The notes: generated by a model from the sequence alone, not told the origin. A DNA stretch of 64,000 nucleotides from an uncultured Nocardioides sp. (GCF_947489365.1 NZ_CANLDB010000007.1:190247-254246); one strand, 5' to 3'. Positions 55,624 through 64,000 are shown, counted from the stretch's first letter. Numbers and translations: made by a program.

Positions 55624-56850
55624 ATGGGCAGGGCGGGATGGTCGCGGGAACGCGCCGTGACGGCGCTCCAGCGAGCCACCGGCAGCCTGGCCACCGCGGC
55701 GACGGCCCGCATGGAGAGCGACATGCCGTGGTTCTCCGGGCTCAGCGCCCAGGAGCGCTCCTGGGTCGGCCTCATCGTCCAGGCCGGCATCCGCGGGTTC
55801 GTCGACTGGTACGCCGCCCCGGCCGGCTCCGACGCGGACCCCGGCCGCGCGGACACCGACGACGCCGCCACCGATCTGGCCTCCCAGGTCTTCGGCGCCG
55901 CGCCCCGCGAGCTCACCGGGGTGATCAGCCTGCGCCAGACCGTCGACCTGGTCCGCACGGGCATCGAGGTGGTCGAGGCGAACCTCGACGGGGTGCTCGA
56001 CCCCCGCGACACGGCCGCCGTGCACGCCGAGCTGCTCCGCTACGCCCGCGAGGTCGCCTTCGCGACCGCGGAGGTGTACGCCCGGGCGGCCGAGGTTCGC
56101 GGGGCCTGGGACGCCCGGCTGGAGGCGCTGGTCGTGGACTCCGTCCTGCGCGCCGAGGCCGACGAGACCGTCCTGTCCCGGGCGAGCGCGCTGGGGTGGT
56201 CGGGCCGCGCGGGCGTCGCGGTGGTCCTCGGTCGGCTCGGTGAGGCGCGCACGGAGACCGACCTCTTCGACGACGTACGACGCCGCGCCCGCGCCGCGGG
56301 CACCGACGCGCTGTGCGCCGCCCAGGGCGAGCGCATGGTGGTGGTGCTCGGCGGAGTCGAGGTGGACGGCGACCCGCTGCCGGCGGCGTCCGCGGTCGCC
56401 AGCACGTTCGGCCCCGGCCCGGTCGTCGTCGGGCCGGTGACGGGCGACCTGGCCTCGGCCCACCTGTCGGCGCGGGCGGCACTGTCGGCCCAGCGCGCGG
56501 CGGACGGCTGGCCCGCGGCCCCTCGACCGGTCCGCAGCGACGACCTCCTGCCCGAGCGCGCCCTCGCGGGCGACGGCCACGCCCGTCGCCACCTCGTGGA
56601 GGAGCTCTATCTGCCCCTGGCCGCCCAGGGCTCCATGGTCGCGACGCTCGACGCGTACGCCGACGCGGGCGGCTCCGTCGAGGGGACGGCGCGGGCGCTG
56701 TTCGTGCACGCCAACACCGTCCGCTACCGGCTCCGGCAGGTGTCCGAGCTGACCGGCTACGACCCCACCGACCCCCGCGACGGCCTCACGCTGCGCGTGG
56801 CCCTCGTCCTGGGCCGGCAGTCCCGCCGCACGGGAACGCCTCCGTTGTAG
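55624..56850 (+). CDS. fasR: PucR/CdaR-type regulator of fatty-acid synthesis (FasR-like)
   Basis: This 408-aa regulator has a long N-terminal effector domain and a C-terminal PucR-type helix-turn-helix (about residues 345-400: GSVEGTARALFVHANTVRYRLRQV). Its position directly before fabD-fabH-acpP-fabF is that of Streptomyces FasR and mycobacterial MabR, which control this locus. ATG at 55624. A CGTTGT/ACAACG inverted repeat at 56843-56863 overlaps its stop codon and could be its own binding site in front of fabD. Confidence 0.88.
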   Translation: MGRAGWSRERAVTALQRATGSLATAATARMESDMPWFSGLSAQERSWVGLIVQAGIRGFVDWYAAPAGSDADPGRADTDDAATDLASQVFGAAPRELTGVISLRQTVDLVRTGIEVVEANLDGVLDPRDTAAVHAELLRYAREVAFATAEVYARAAEVRGAWDARLEALVVDSVLRAEADETVLSRASALGWSGRAGVAVVLGRLGEARTETDLFDDVRRRARAAGTDALCAAQGERMVVVLGGVEVDGDPLPAASAVASTFGPGPVVVGPVTGDLASAHLSARAALSAQRAADGWPAAPRPVRSDDLLPERALAGDGHARRHLVEELYLPLAAQGSMVATLDAYADAGGSVEGTARALFVHANTVRYRLRQVSELTGYDPTDPRDGLTLRVALVLGRQSRRTGTPPL

Positions 56851-56863
56851 GAACCCGACAACG
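56843..56863. promoter_or_regulatory. Inverted repeat, candidate FasR box
   Basis: CGTTGT (56843-56848), 9-bp spacer, ACAACG (56858-56863). It includes the fasR stop codon and lies about 67 bp upstream of the fabD start. The dyad with 9-bp spacing is in line with reported FasR/MabR operators as I remember them. Confidence 0.5.
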
Positions 56864-56929
56864 CCGCGCCGGTGATGTTGGTGCGTGGTGGAGGCGAGGT
56901 CGGGGCTCCCCGCCCGTCAGGCTGAACGT

Positions 56930-58114
56930 GTGCTGGTCATCGTCGCGCCCGGTCAGGGGGCCCAGAGCCCCGGATTCCTCGAGCCATGGCTGGAGGACCC
57001 CACCTTCAAGGCCCGCTTCGAGTGGCTCTCGACCGTCGCCGGGATCGACCTGGTCACCCACGGGACCGTCTCCGACGCCGAGACCATCCGCCGCACCGAG
57101 ATCGCCCAGCCGCTGCTGGTCGCCTCCGGCCTCGTCGCGGCCCTCGAGCTGTTCCCCCACCCGGCGGACGCCTTCGGTCGCATCGGTGCCGTCGCCGGCC
57201 ACAGCGTCGGCGAGCTGACCGCCGCCGCCGGTGCGCGCGTGCTGAGCGCCGAGCAGGCGATGGTCCTGGTCCGCGAGCGCGGCCGCGCGATGGCGGAGGC
57301 GGCGAAGGCCACCCCGACCGGGATGACCGCCGTGCTGGGCGGCGTGCGCGAGGAGGTCCTCGCGACGCTCGAGAAGCACGGCCTCACCCCCGCGAACGTG
57401 AACGCGGACGGCCAGGTGGTCGCTGCGGGCACGATGGCGCAGCTCGAGGCGCTCGCCGCCGACCCGCCCGCCAAGGCGCGGCTGACCCCGTTGTCGGTGG
57501 CCGGGGCGTTCCACACCGAGCACATGGCGCCTGCGGTGGGGCACATGGCGTCGCTGGCCCAGGCGGTCTCGACCCACGACCCCCGCACGGCGCTGATCTC
57601 CAACCGCGACGGCATGGTCGTGCACGACGGCCGCGACGTCCTGGCCCGGCTCGTCGGCCAGATCGCCGCGCCGGTGCGCTGGGACCTCTGCATGGACGCG
57701 ATGCTCGACCTGGGCGTCACCGGGATGCTCGAGATGCCCCCGGCCGGCACGCTCACCGGCATCGCGAAGCGCGCCATGAAGGGCGTCGAGACCTTCGCGC
57801 TCAAGACCCCGGACCAGCTGGACGACGCCCGCGCGTTCTGCGAGAAGCACGGCGACGCCTCCCCGCTGGACTCCTCGCCGACCTGGCGGATGGTCGTGGC
57901 GCCCGGGAAGGGCACCTTCCACCGCACCGAGGGCCTCGCGGAGGGCGACCTGCTCACCGCCGGCGCCCCGGTCGGCGAGATCGCCAGCCTGCGCGACCGG
58001 TTCCCGGTGGGCGCCACGCACGGCGGCCAGGTCGTCGAGTGGCTGGTCGAGGACCAGGACCCCGTCGCCCCGGGCCAGCCGCTGCTGCGCCTGCACCCGG
58101 AGAGCGGGTCCTGA
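56930..58114 (+). CDS. fabD: Malonyl-CoA:ACP transacylase with a C-terminal biotinyl/lipoyl-like domain
   Basis: The protein is 394 aa from GTG at 56930 (VLVIVAPGQGAQ); a GTG at 56885 would add 15 residues. It loads malonyl groups on ACP. GQGAQ at residues 8-12, catalytic Ser92 in GHSVGE, His195 in GAFHTEHM. The usual FabD ends near residue 305. Here an extra domain (about 317-394) reads like a barrel-sandwich biotinyl/lipoyl domain (MVVAPGKGTF, VGATHGGQVVEWLVEDQDPV, PGQPLLRLHP), with Arg where the biotin/lipoyl lysine would be. Coupled to fabH by a TGATG overlap. Confidence 0.93.
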   Translation: MLVIVAPGQGAQSPGFLEPWLEDPTFKARFEWLSTVAGIDLVTHGTVSDAETIRRTEIAQPLLVASGLVAALELFPHPADAFGRIGAVAGHSVGELTAAAGARVLSAEQAMVLVRERGRAMAEAAKATPTGMTAVLGGVREEVLATLEKHGLTPANVNADGQVVAAGTMAQLEALAADPPAKARLTPLSVAGAFHTEHMAPAVGHMASLAQAVSTHDPRTALISNRDGMVVHDGRDVLARLVGQIAAPVRWDLCMDAMLDLGVTGMLEMPPAGTLTGIAKRAMKGVETFALKTPDQLDDARAFCEKHGDASPLDSSPTWRMVVAPGKGTFHRTEGLAEGDLLTAGAPVGEIASLRDRFPVGATHGGQVVEWLVEDQDPVAPGQPLLRLHPESGS

Positions 58115-59115
58115 TGGCCGCGATCGAGATCGCCCCGGGCGCGCCGTACGCCGCCCTGCTGGGTCTCGGGTCCTACCGACCGAGCCGCGTCGTCCCCAAC
58201 TCCGAGATCGTCGGGGCCATCGACTCGAGCGACGAGTGGATCCAGCAGCGCTCCGGCATCCGCGAGCGTCGGTGGTCGACCGAGGACGAGACCCTGCAGA
58301 TGATGTCGGTCGAGGCCTCGCGCCGCGCCCTCGCCGACGCCGGCGTCGACGCCCGCCAGATCGACTGCGTCGTCGTCGCCACCGTCAGCCACATGATGCA
58401 GACGCCCGCGGTCGCCACCCTGGTGGCCCACGAGCTCGGCACCGACCAGGCCGCGGCGTTCGACGTCTCGGCGGCCTGCGCCGGCTTCTGCCACGGCGTG
58501 GCGATGGCCAACGACATGATCCGCTCCGGGTCGGCCCGCCACGTGCTGGTCGTCGGTGCCGAGCGGCTCTCCGAGATCACCGACCCGACGGACCGCGGCT
58601 CCGCGTTCATCTTCGCCGACGGGGCCGGCGCCGTCGTCGTGGGACCCAGCGAGACGCCGGGCATCGGCCCGGTCGTGTGGGGCTCCGACGGCGAGCAGTA
58701 CGACCTGATCCGCTCGCGCCAGGACTGGCGCGACGTCATCAAGGATCCCGAGCCGCGCATGCCGCACCTGGTGATGCAGGGCGCCGCGGTGTTCCGCTGG
58801 GCGTCGTTCGCGATGGCGAAGATCGCCCAGCAGGCCCTCGACCGGGCCGGCGTCTCCGTCGAGGACCTCGACGTCTTCGTCCCCCACCAGGCGAACATGC
58901 GGATCACCGACGCCATGGCGCGCTCCATGAAGCTCCCCGCGTCGGTCCGCATCGCGCGCGACATCGCCGAGCAGGGCAACACCTCGGCGGCCTCGATCCC
59001 CCTGGCCCTCGACCGCATGAAGGACGAGGGCGAGGCGAGCACGGGCGACCTGGCCCTGCTCGTCGCGTTCGGCGCAGGCCTGGCGTACGCCGCCCAGGTC
59101 GTCGTCGTCCCGTGA
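58114..59115 (+). CDS. fabH: 3-oxoacyl-ACP synthase III
   Basis: This 333-aa enzyme starts chain elongation by condensing acetyl- or branched acyl-CoA with malonyl-ACP. Catalytic triad: Cys122 in SAACAGF, His258 in VPHQAN, Asn289 in EQGNTSAAS. ATG at 58114 overlaps the fabD stop. Length and motifs are normal. Confidence 0.95.
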   Translation: MAAIEIAPGAPYAALLGLGSYRPSRVVPNSEIVGAIDSSDEWIQQRSGIRERRWSTEDETLQMMSVEASRRALADAGVDARQIDCVVVATVSHMMQTPAVATLVAHELGTDQAAAFDVSAACAGFCHGVAMANDMIRSGSARHVLVVGAERLSEITDPTDRGSAFIFADGAGAVVVGPSETPGIGPVVWGSDGEQYDLIRSRQDWRDVIKDPEPRMPHLVMQGAAVFRWASFAMAKIAQQALDRAGVSVEDLDVFVPHQANMRITDAMARSMKLPASVRIARDIAEQGNTSAASIPLALDRMKDEGEASTGDLALLVAFGAGLAYAAQVVVVP

Positions 59116-59207
59116 GGACCGGCGTCCGGCAGCCCCGGACGCCGCCCCGGTGCCGACCGGCACCCCAGACCACCCACAAGCACCACCCACAGAAGAAGGA
59201 GGCCCCC

Positions 59208-59453
59208 GTGGCCAGCACCGAAGAGATCCGTTCCGACCTCGCCGAGATCGTCAACGAGGTCGCCGGCATCCCCACCGAGGACGTCCAGCTCGACAAGTCC
59301 TTCGTCGACGACCTCGACGTCGACTCCCTGTCGATGGTGGAGGTCGTCGTGGCCGCCGAGGAGAAGTTCGGCGTGACCATCCCCGACGAGGAGGTCAAGA
59401 ACCTCAAGACCGTCGGTGACGCCGTCGCCTTCATCGAGAACGCCAAGGGCTGA
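59208..59453 (+). CDS. acpP: Acyl carrier protein
   Basis: The protein is 81 aa and acidic. Phosphopantetheine Ser40 is in DDLDVDSLSMVE. GTG at 59208 has AAGGAGG upstream, an unusually strong ribosome-binding site, fitting a highly expressed protein. The 92-bp gap after fabH leaves room for its own ribosome loading. Confidence 0.96.
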   Translation: MASTEEIRSDLAEIVNEVAGIPTEDVQLDKSFVDDLDVDSLSMVEVVVAAEEKFGVTIPDEEVKNLKTVGDAVAFIENAKG

Positions 59454-59504
59454 GACCACCCAGCCCGACCGCAGCGAGCGCCCGGCCCCCCAGGAGGAAC
59501 CCGC

Positions 59505-60782
59505 ATGTCGAACACCCGTGTCGTCGTCACCGGACTCGGGGTCACGAGCCCCGTCGGTGGTGACGTCCCCAGCACCTGGAGCGCCCTGATCGAGGGCCGC
59601 TCCGGGGTCCGCCTGCTCGAGGAGGAGTGGGCCGAGCAGCTGAACGCGAGGATCGCCGCGCGCGTCGCGGTGGAGCCCTCCGAGGTCCTCGACCGCGTCA
59701 AGGCGCGGCGGATGGACCGCTCGGGTCAGTTCGCCGTGGTGGCCGCCCTGGAGGCCTGGCGTGACGCCGGCTTCAGCGTCCCCGACCCGAAGGCCGAGCC
59801 CGAGGACGTCGACGCGTCGGCCTCCGGCGTGGAGCCGGAGCGCCTGGCCGTCGCCATGGCCTCGGGCATCGGTGGCGTGACCACCCTGCTGTCGAACTAC
59901 GACAACCTGGTGGCCAAGGGCCCGCGGCGGGTCTCCCCGCTCGCGATCCCCATGCTGATGCCGAACGGCCCCTCCGCTGCGGTCGGGCTCGCCCTGGGCG
60001 CCCGGGCGGGCGTCCACACCCCGGTCTCCGCCTGCGCGGCGGGCAACGAGTCCATCGCGCTGGGGATCGACCTGATCCGGCTCGGTCGCGCCGACGTCGT
60101 CGTGGTCGGCGGCACCGAGGCCGCCATCCACGCGCTGCCGATGGCGGCGTTCGGCCAGATGATGGCGCTCTCGCGCCGCAACGACGACCCCGAGGCGGCC
60201 TCGCGGCCCTGGGACAAGGGCCGGGACGGCTTCGTCCTCGGCGAGGGCGCGGGCGCCCTCGTGCTCGAGTCCGCGGCCCACGCCGAGGCCCGCGGCGCGC
60301 GGGTGTACGCCGAGGCCGCGGGTGCCGCGGTGACGGCCGACTCCCACGACATCGCGCAGCCGGACCCCGCCGGGGCCGGCGCCACGCGGGCGATGCGGCG
60401 CGCGCTGGAGGAGAACGACCTCTCCCCCGCCGACGTCGTCCACATCAACGCCCACGCCACCTCGACGCCCCAGGGCGACGTGGCCGAGGCCCTCGCCATC
60501 CGCACGGCCCTCGGCGACCGGTCCGACCAGGTCGTCGTGACGTCCACCAAGTCGCTCACCGGCCACCTGCTCGGTGCCGCCGGTGCCCTGGAGTCGGTCG
60601 CCACCGTCCTGGCCCTGCACCACCGCGTCGTCCCGGCCACGATCAACCTCGACGACCCCGAGGACGTCGGCCTCGACATCGCGGACAAGAACCGCGACCT
60701 GCCCGCCGGTGACCTCGTCGCCATGAACAACTCGTTCGGTTTCGGCGGCCACAACGTCGCGATCGCCTTCCGGAGCGTGTGA
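59505..60782 (+). CDS. fabF: 3-oxoacyl-ACP synthase II
   Basis: This 425-aa elongating ketosynthase has the Cys-His-His triad: Cys177 in VSACAAGN, His317 in HINAHATSTPQGD, His354 in KSLTGHLLGAAG. ATG at 59505. The acidic/Ser insertion at about residues 95-112 is variable among orthologues. Overlaps the carboxylase gene by 1-4 bp. Confidence 0.95.
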   Translation: MSNTRVVVTGLGVTSPVGGDVPSTWSALIEGRSGVRLLEEEWAEQLNARIAARVAVEPSEVLDRVKARRMDRSGQFAVVAALEAWRDAGFSVPDPKAEPEDVDASASGVEPERLAVAMASGIGGVTTLLSNYDNLVAKGPRRVSPLAIPMLMPNGPSAAVGLALGARAGVHTPVSACAAGNESIALGIDLIRLGRADVVVVGGTEAAIHALPMAAFGQMMALSRRNDDPEAASRPWDKGRDGFVLGEGAGALVLESAAHAEARGARVYAEAAGAAVTADSHDIAQPDPAGAGATRAMRRALEENDLSPADVVHINAHATSTPQGDVAEALAIRTALGDRSDQVVVTSTKSLTGHLLGAAGALESVATVLALHHRVVPATINLDDPEDVGLDIADKNRDLPAGDLVAMNNSFGFGGHNVAIAFRSV

Positions 60783-62236
60783 TGACCCAGACCCCGACCG
60801 CCCCGCCCGCCCCGCCCTCGGGCAAGCGGGAGAAGCTCCCCCGCGACCAGGACCCCCGCAACCCGGTCACCCGGCTGCGCGCCCTGCTCGACGAGGGCAC
60901 GCTGGACCTCATCACCCCGGACGACGACTCCGGGATGGTCGCCGCCGTCGGCACGGTCCACGGCACCCGCGTCGTGGCCTTCAGCTCGGACGCGACCGTC
61001 ATGGGCGGCGCGATGGGCGTGGACGGCTGCGGCGTGGTCGTGAAGGCCTACCACCGCGCCATGACGGACAACGCCCCGATCATCGGCCTGTGGCACTCCG
61101 GCGGCGCCCGGCTCGCGGAGGGCGTGCTGTCGCTGCACGCCGTGGGCGAGATCTTCCAGGCCATGACCCAGGCCTCCGGCGTGGTGCCGCAGGTCTCGGT
61201 CGTCCTGGGGCCCGCCGCGGGCGGCGCGGCGTACGGCCCGGCGCTGACCGACGTCGTGATCCTCGGCCCCGAGGGCCGGATCTTCGTGACCGGGCCCGAC
61301 GTGGTCCGCTCGGTGACGGGCGAGGACGTCGACATGCTGCGCCTCGGCGGCCCCGAGCCCCACGGGCGCCGGTCCGGCGTCGTCCACGTGCTGACGGAGT
61401 CCGAGACGGAGGCGCTCGAGCGCGCCCGCACCATCACCTCGTTGCTCGGCACCCAGGGCTCGCTGGAGGTCGACGACGTCGAGGACCGCGACCTCGCCGC
61501 CGAGCTGCCCGAGAACCGCAAGCGGGCGTACGACGTCCACCCGCTGGTCGAGTCGATCCTCGACACGGGCACGACGCAGGAGCTGCACGCCCGCTGGGCG
61601 CCGAACATCGTGACCGCGCTCGGTCGCCTCGGCGGACGCACCGTCGGCGTGGTCGCCAACAACCCGCTGCGCCTCGGGGGCTGCCTCGACTCCCTGTCGG
61701 CGGAGAAGGCGTCACGCTTCGTGCGCCTCTGCGACGCCTTCGGTGTCCCCCTCGTCGTGGTCGTCGACGTGCCCGGCTACCTGCCCGGTGTCGGCCAGGA
61801 GTGGGACGGCGTCGTCCGACGGGGCGCGAAGCTGCTGCACGCCTTCGGCGAGTGCGTCGTCCCCCGGGTCACCCTGGTGACCCGCAAGACGTACGGCGGC
61901 GCCTACATCGCCATGAACGCCCGCTCCCTGGGCGCCACCCGGGTCTTCGCCTGGCCGGGCGCCGAGGTCGCCGTGATGGGTGCGGTCGCCGCGGTGCGGA
62001 TCCTCCACCGCCGGCGGCTGGCCGACGTCACGCCGGACATCCGGCCGCAGGTCGAGGCCGAGCTGGCGGCCGAGCACGAGAAGATCGCCGGCGGCGTCGA
62101 GCGCGCCATCGAGATCGGTGTCGTCGACGAGGTCGTCGAGCCCGCCGTGACCCGGTCCGCGCTCGCCCGTGCGATCGCGGACTGCGTCCGTCGTGACGGG
62201 GTGCGCCGGGGCCGGCACGGGAACATCCCCCTGTAG
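60782..62236 (+). CDS. accD: Acyl-CoA carboxylase carboxyltransferase (beta) subunit
   Basis: This 484-aa subunit transfers CO2 from carboxybiotin to acetyl- or propionyl-CoA. Crotonase-like halves: GLWHSGGARLAEGV with VLGPAAGGAAYGPAL, and later VVVVDVPGYLPGVGQEWDGVVRRGAKLL with KTYGGAYIAMNARSLG. Its position at the end of the fab locus matches accD6 of mycobacteria, so malonyl-CoA supply for the synthase is likely. ATG at 60782; GTG at 60779 would overlap fabF by 4 bp. Needs a biotinylated alpha subunit encoded elsewhere. Confidence 0.93.
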   Translation: MTQTPTAPPAPPSGKREKLPRDQDPRNPVTRLRALLDEGTLDLITPDDDSGMVAAVGTVHGTRVVAFSSDATVMGGAMGVDGCGVVVKAYHRAMTDNAPIIGLWHSGGARLAEGVLSLHAVGEIFQAMTQASGVVPQVSVVLGPAAGGAAYGPALTDVVILGPEGRIFVTGPDVVRSVTGEDVDMLRLGGPEPHGRRSGVVHVLTESETEALERARTITSLLGTQGSLEVDDVEDRDLAAELPENRKRAYDVHPLVESILDTGTTQELHARWAPNIVTALGRLGGRTVGVVANNPLRLGGCLDSLSAEKASRFVRLCDAFGVPLVVVVDVPGYLPGVGQEWDGVVRRGAKLLHAFGECVVPRVTLVTRKTYGGAYIAMNARSLGATRVFAWPGAEVAVMGAVAAVRILHRRRLADVTPDIRPQVEAELAAEHEKIAGGVERAIEIGVVDEVVEPAVTRSALARAIADCVRRDGVRRGRHGNIPL

Positions 62237-62258
62237 GGCACCGGCGCCAGGACGCGCG

Positions 62259-62292
62259 AAGGAGGCCGGACCCCGTGGGGGCCGGCCTCCTT
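62259..62292. terminator. Bidirectional terminator between accD and DUF3145
   Basis: Arms AAGGAGGCCGG (62259-62269) and CCGGCCTCCTT (62282-62292) with further ACCCC/GGGG pairing and a short GTG loop. It lies between convergent stops at 62236 and 62318. Confidence 0.8.
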
Positions 62293-62317
62293 GTACGTGC
62301 GAGGAGAGGAGAGGGGC

Positions 62318-62848
62318 TCAGACCACGTGGTGCAGCCAGCGCACGGGGGCGCCGTCGCCGGCACGCCGGAAGGTCTCGAGCTCGTCGTCCCAGGGCTTGC
62401 CGAGCAGGCGGTCGAGCTCGTCGGCGAGGGAGACGTCGCCCAGCGACGCCTTGACGGCGGCGGCCTTGAGCCGGTCCTCGGGGATCATGAGGTCACCGTG
62501 CAGGCCGGTCACGCCGTGGAAGACCCCCAGGGAGGGTGTGTACGACCAGCGCCCGCCCTCCGTGGAGGACGTCGCCTCCTCGGTCACCTCGAAGCGCAGG
62601 TGCTCCCAGCCGCGCAGCGAGGACGTGATGGCGGCCGCCGTGCCGGCAGGACCGCTCCAGGAGAGCTCACCGCGCTGGGTGCCGGGTTGCGCCGGCTGGA
62701 CGATCCACTCGATGCTCACGGCAGCGCCGAGCACACCGGCGGCTGCCCACTCGACGTGCGGGCACAACGCCGTGGGCGAGGCGTGCACGAACAGGACTCC
62801 GCGGGTCGCCGGACCGGACGCGGGTCGCGTGGGGATACGTGTGGTCAC
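62318..62848 (-). CDS. DUF3145 family protein
   Basis: This 176-aa protein has ATRGVLFVHASPTALCPHVEWA and GGRWSYTPSLGVFHGVTGLHGDLMIPEDRL, followed by LLGKPWDDELETFRRAGDG, the ordered DUF3145 pattern. Always near the fab locus in actinobacteria; function unknown. GTG at 62848 follows AAGGAG. Confidence 0.9.
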   Translation of the reverse strand: MTTRIPTRPASGPATRGVLFVHASPTALCPHVEWAAAGVLGAAVSIEWIVQPAQPGTQRGELSWSGPAGTAAAITSSLRGWEHLRFEVTEEATSSTEGGRWSYTPSLGVFHGVTGLHGDLMIPEDRLKAAAVKASLGDVSLADELDRLLGKPWDDELETFRRAGDGAPVRWLHHVV

Positions 62849-62991
62849 TGTCGTCTCCTTCTCCTCCGGCGTCGAGGTACGCCTTCCCCAGCGGACTCGA
62901 ACAGGACGGTGAAGTGATCCGTCGGTGACGCGTGTGAACTTGTGGTGTCGCTGGTGTCATTGTGACGCACGGATGGCGCCACCGCCAGTCC

Positions 62992-63852
62992 TCAGCCCCG
63001 CTGGCGCGCCTCCAGCGCGCCGGCGCGCTTCTCGGCGTCGGTGAGCTCGTCACCGTCGATCGCCATGGTCCGGTGGAACCAGGCGAGCGCCTCCTCGTCC
63101 CGGCCTGCGGCCTCGAGGGTGTCGGCGTACGCGTAACGCAGCCGCACGACCCAGGCCTCACGGTTCTTGGAGGCCAACGGCGCCAGCTCGAGCACCCGCA
63201 GGGCGGCGTCGAGCTGACCCTGGTCGCGGCGGGCGCCGGACTCGACCAGCGTCATCTCGGCCTTGGCCGCGGGCGCGAAGTTCTTCACCGAGGGGCTCTG
63301 CGCCAGCTTGAGCGCCTGGTCGGCGCGGCCGAGGGCACGGTGGCAGTCCGCCATGATCGGCAGGTAGGCGGTCGCGCCGTTCATGCGCTTGGCCGCCCGC
63401 AGGTCGGCCAGCGCCTCCTCGTAGTGGCCGGACGCGTAGGCCGCCTCGCCGTTGGCCTCACGCACCACCGCCAGACGGGCCGCACGGGCCCGGGCGGCCT
63501 GCGTGTGCTTGTACGCCGTCTCCGGGTCCTCCTCGACCAGTCGCTGGGCCGCCGCGAGGTGCCGCGCGACGCGCGCCGCGAGCTTCTCGGGCAGACCCTT
63601 GAGCTGGGAGGTCACCGACGGGTCGAGCTCCTTGGCGCTGACGTCCTCCGGGATCGGGGGACCGTCGTACGTCGCCTGGTCGACCGTGCGCGGAGCGCGG
63701 TCCTCGCGGGGGGCCCTGTCGTCACGCGACGGACCACCACGACGCTGGCCGGCGCCCTGGGGCGCACCTCGACCACCGCGCTGCGGGGGCCTCGAGCCCT
63801 TCCGGTCGCGGCCGGGCCCACTGGGCCCCGACGGTCGCTTCTGGTCGGCCAT
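62992..63852 (-). CDS. TPR-repeat protein
   Basis: This 286-aa protein has a 60-residue basic, Gly/Arg/Pro-rich disordered N terminus (GGRGAPQGAGQRRGG). Helical repeats follow of tetratricopeptide type (ANGEAAYASGHYEEALADLR; ADCHRALGRADQALKLAQ; AYADTLEAAGRDEEALAWFH). Likely a protein-interaction scaffold. A similar gene lies in mycobacteria near the tlyA/tyrS region. Precedes the rRNA gene on the same strand with a terminator hairpin in between. Confidence 0.8.
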   Translation of the reverse strand: MADQKRPSGPSGPGRDRKGSRPPQRGGRGAPQGAGQRRGGPSRDDRAPREDRAPRTVDQATYDGPPIPEDVSAKELDPSVTSQLKGLPEKLAARVARHLAAAQRLVEEDPETAYKHTQAARARAARLAVVREANGEAAYASGHYEEALADLRAAKRMNGATAYLPIMADCHRALGRADQALKLAQSPSVKNFAPAAKAEMTLVESGARRDQGQLDAALRVLELAPLASKNREAWVVRLRYAYADTLEAAGRDEEALAWFHRTMAIDGDELTDAEKRAGALEARQRG

Positions 63853-63887
63853 GGGGGTCGTTCTCCTGGTCCTCGGTGGAAATGCAA

Positions 63888-63917
63888 CGAGGGGCCACCC
63901 GGATGGGTGACCCCTCG
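63888..63917 (-). terminator. rRNA operon terminator
   Basis: Arms CGAGGGGCCACCC (63888-63900) and GGGTGACCCCTCG (63905-63917), one G-T pair, around GGAT. In sense it is followed by TTGCATTT. It sits just past the 5S rRNA 3' end and before the TPR gene start. Confidence 0.8.
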
Positions 63918-63929
63918 TCGTGAGTAGTA

Positions 63930-64000
63930 GTCCGGCGGCGTCCTAGTCTCCCACAGCCTCTCGACTGCAGTACCTTCGGCGCTGGAGGGCTTAACTTCCG
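63930..64000 (-). rRNA. rrf: 5S ribosomal RNA (partial, 3' part)
   Basis: The last ~70 bases, read on the minus strand, match the 5S rRNA 3' half: GGAAGTTAAGCCCTCCAGCG, GAAGGTACTGCAGTCGAGAG and GTGGGAGACTAGGACGCCGC. The gene continues beyond the window, and the upstream 23S and 16S genes should lie further right. Confidence 0.95.

Overview
The window is very GC-rich DNA from an actinobacterium. Gene content and protein style best fit the order Propionibacteriales, probably Nocardioidaceae (Nocardioides-like); that assignment is inference, because no 16S rRNA lies in the window. GTG starts and 1-4 bp stop/start overlaps are common. The right-hand two thirds follow a conserved actinobacterial chromosome backbone that I recognise from mycobacteria and streptomycetes: glnE and glnA2, panB, a phosphatase / zinc-ribbon / Nif3 trio, rnpB, ahpE-type peroxiredoxin, a DUF3052 protein, aceE, a FasR-type regulator, fabD-fabH-acpP-fabF, an acyl-CoA carboxylase beta subunit, a DUF3145 protein, a TPR protein and a 5S rRNA gene cut by the window end. 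Accessory modules are set into this backbone.

Layout. 1-652 is gene-free, with 32-bp tandem repeats and long inverted repeats. 653-10862 carries mixed catabolic and redox genes (two-gene divergent units SDR/XRE and acyl-CoA ligase/enoyl-CoA hydratase, an alpha/beta hydrolase, a nitronate monooxygenase) with TetR and XRE regulators. 10930-16494 is a surface-protein module: an orphan OmpR-type response regulator, a degenerate HPt-like protein, a SipW-type signal peptidase and three tandem TasA/CalY-like secreted paralogues. 16716-22328 is glnE, a glutamine amidotransferase and glnA2. 23112-25620 is a two-component system next to a small secreted protein. 25733-28356 is a WXG100/type VII-like operon. 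28425-37701 holds an HxlR/NmrA pair, nadE, cstA with its small partner, panB and a secreted sugar dehydrogenase. 37922-38334 is rnpB. 38538-43741 holds yaaA, the phosphatase/zinc-ribbon/Nif3 trio and an acyl-CoA ligase. 43858-47833 is another two-component system with an Asp-rich anchored protein, a secreted disordered protein and a Ser/Thr kinase. 47982-63852 is tRNA-Val, ahpE, an acyl-CoA ligase, DUF3052, aceE and the fatty-acid synthesis locus.

The most striking pattern is that three separate OmpR-type regulator modules (11480, 23112 and 45781) each sit beside small secreted proteins, and each neighbourhood has its own set of short direct repeats in 10- to 11-bp helical phase upstream of those genes: TTG(A/C)-type at the TasA-like genes and sipW, TAAGG-type at the second module, TCTCA/TGAG-type at the third. 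The TasA-like module is the best candidate for a coherent, little-described system: four promoters share exactly the same box geometry (offsets 0/45/66/77 bp).

Two unusual non-coding repeat families also stand out. One is a 32-bp tandem repeat that starts 2-4 nt after the stop codons of four genes and always has the same orientation relative to the gene. The other is a set of three stem-loops whose stems differ completely but whose 12-nt loop is identical.
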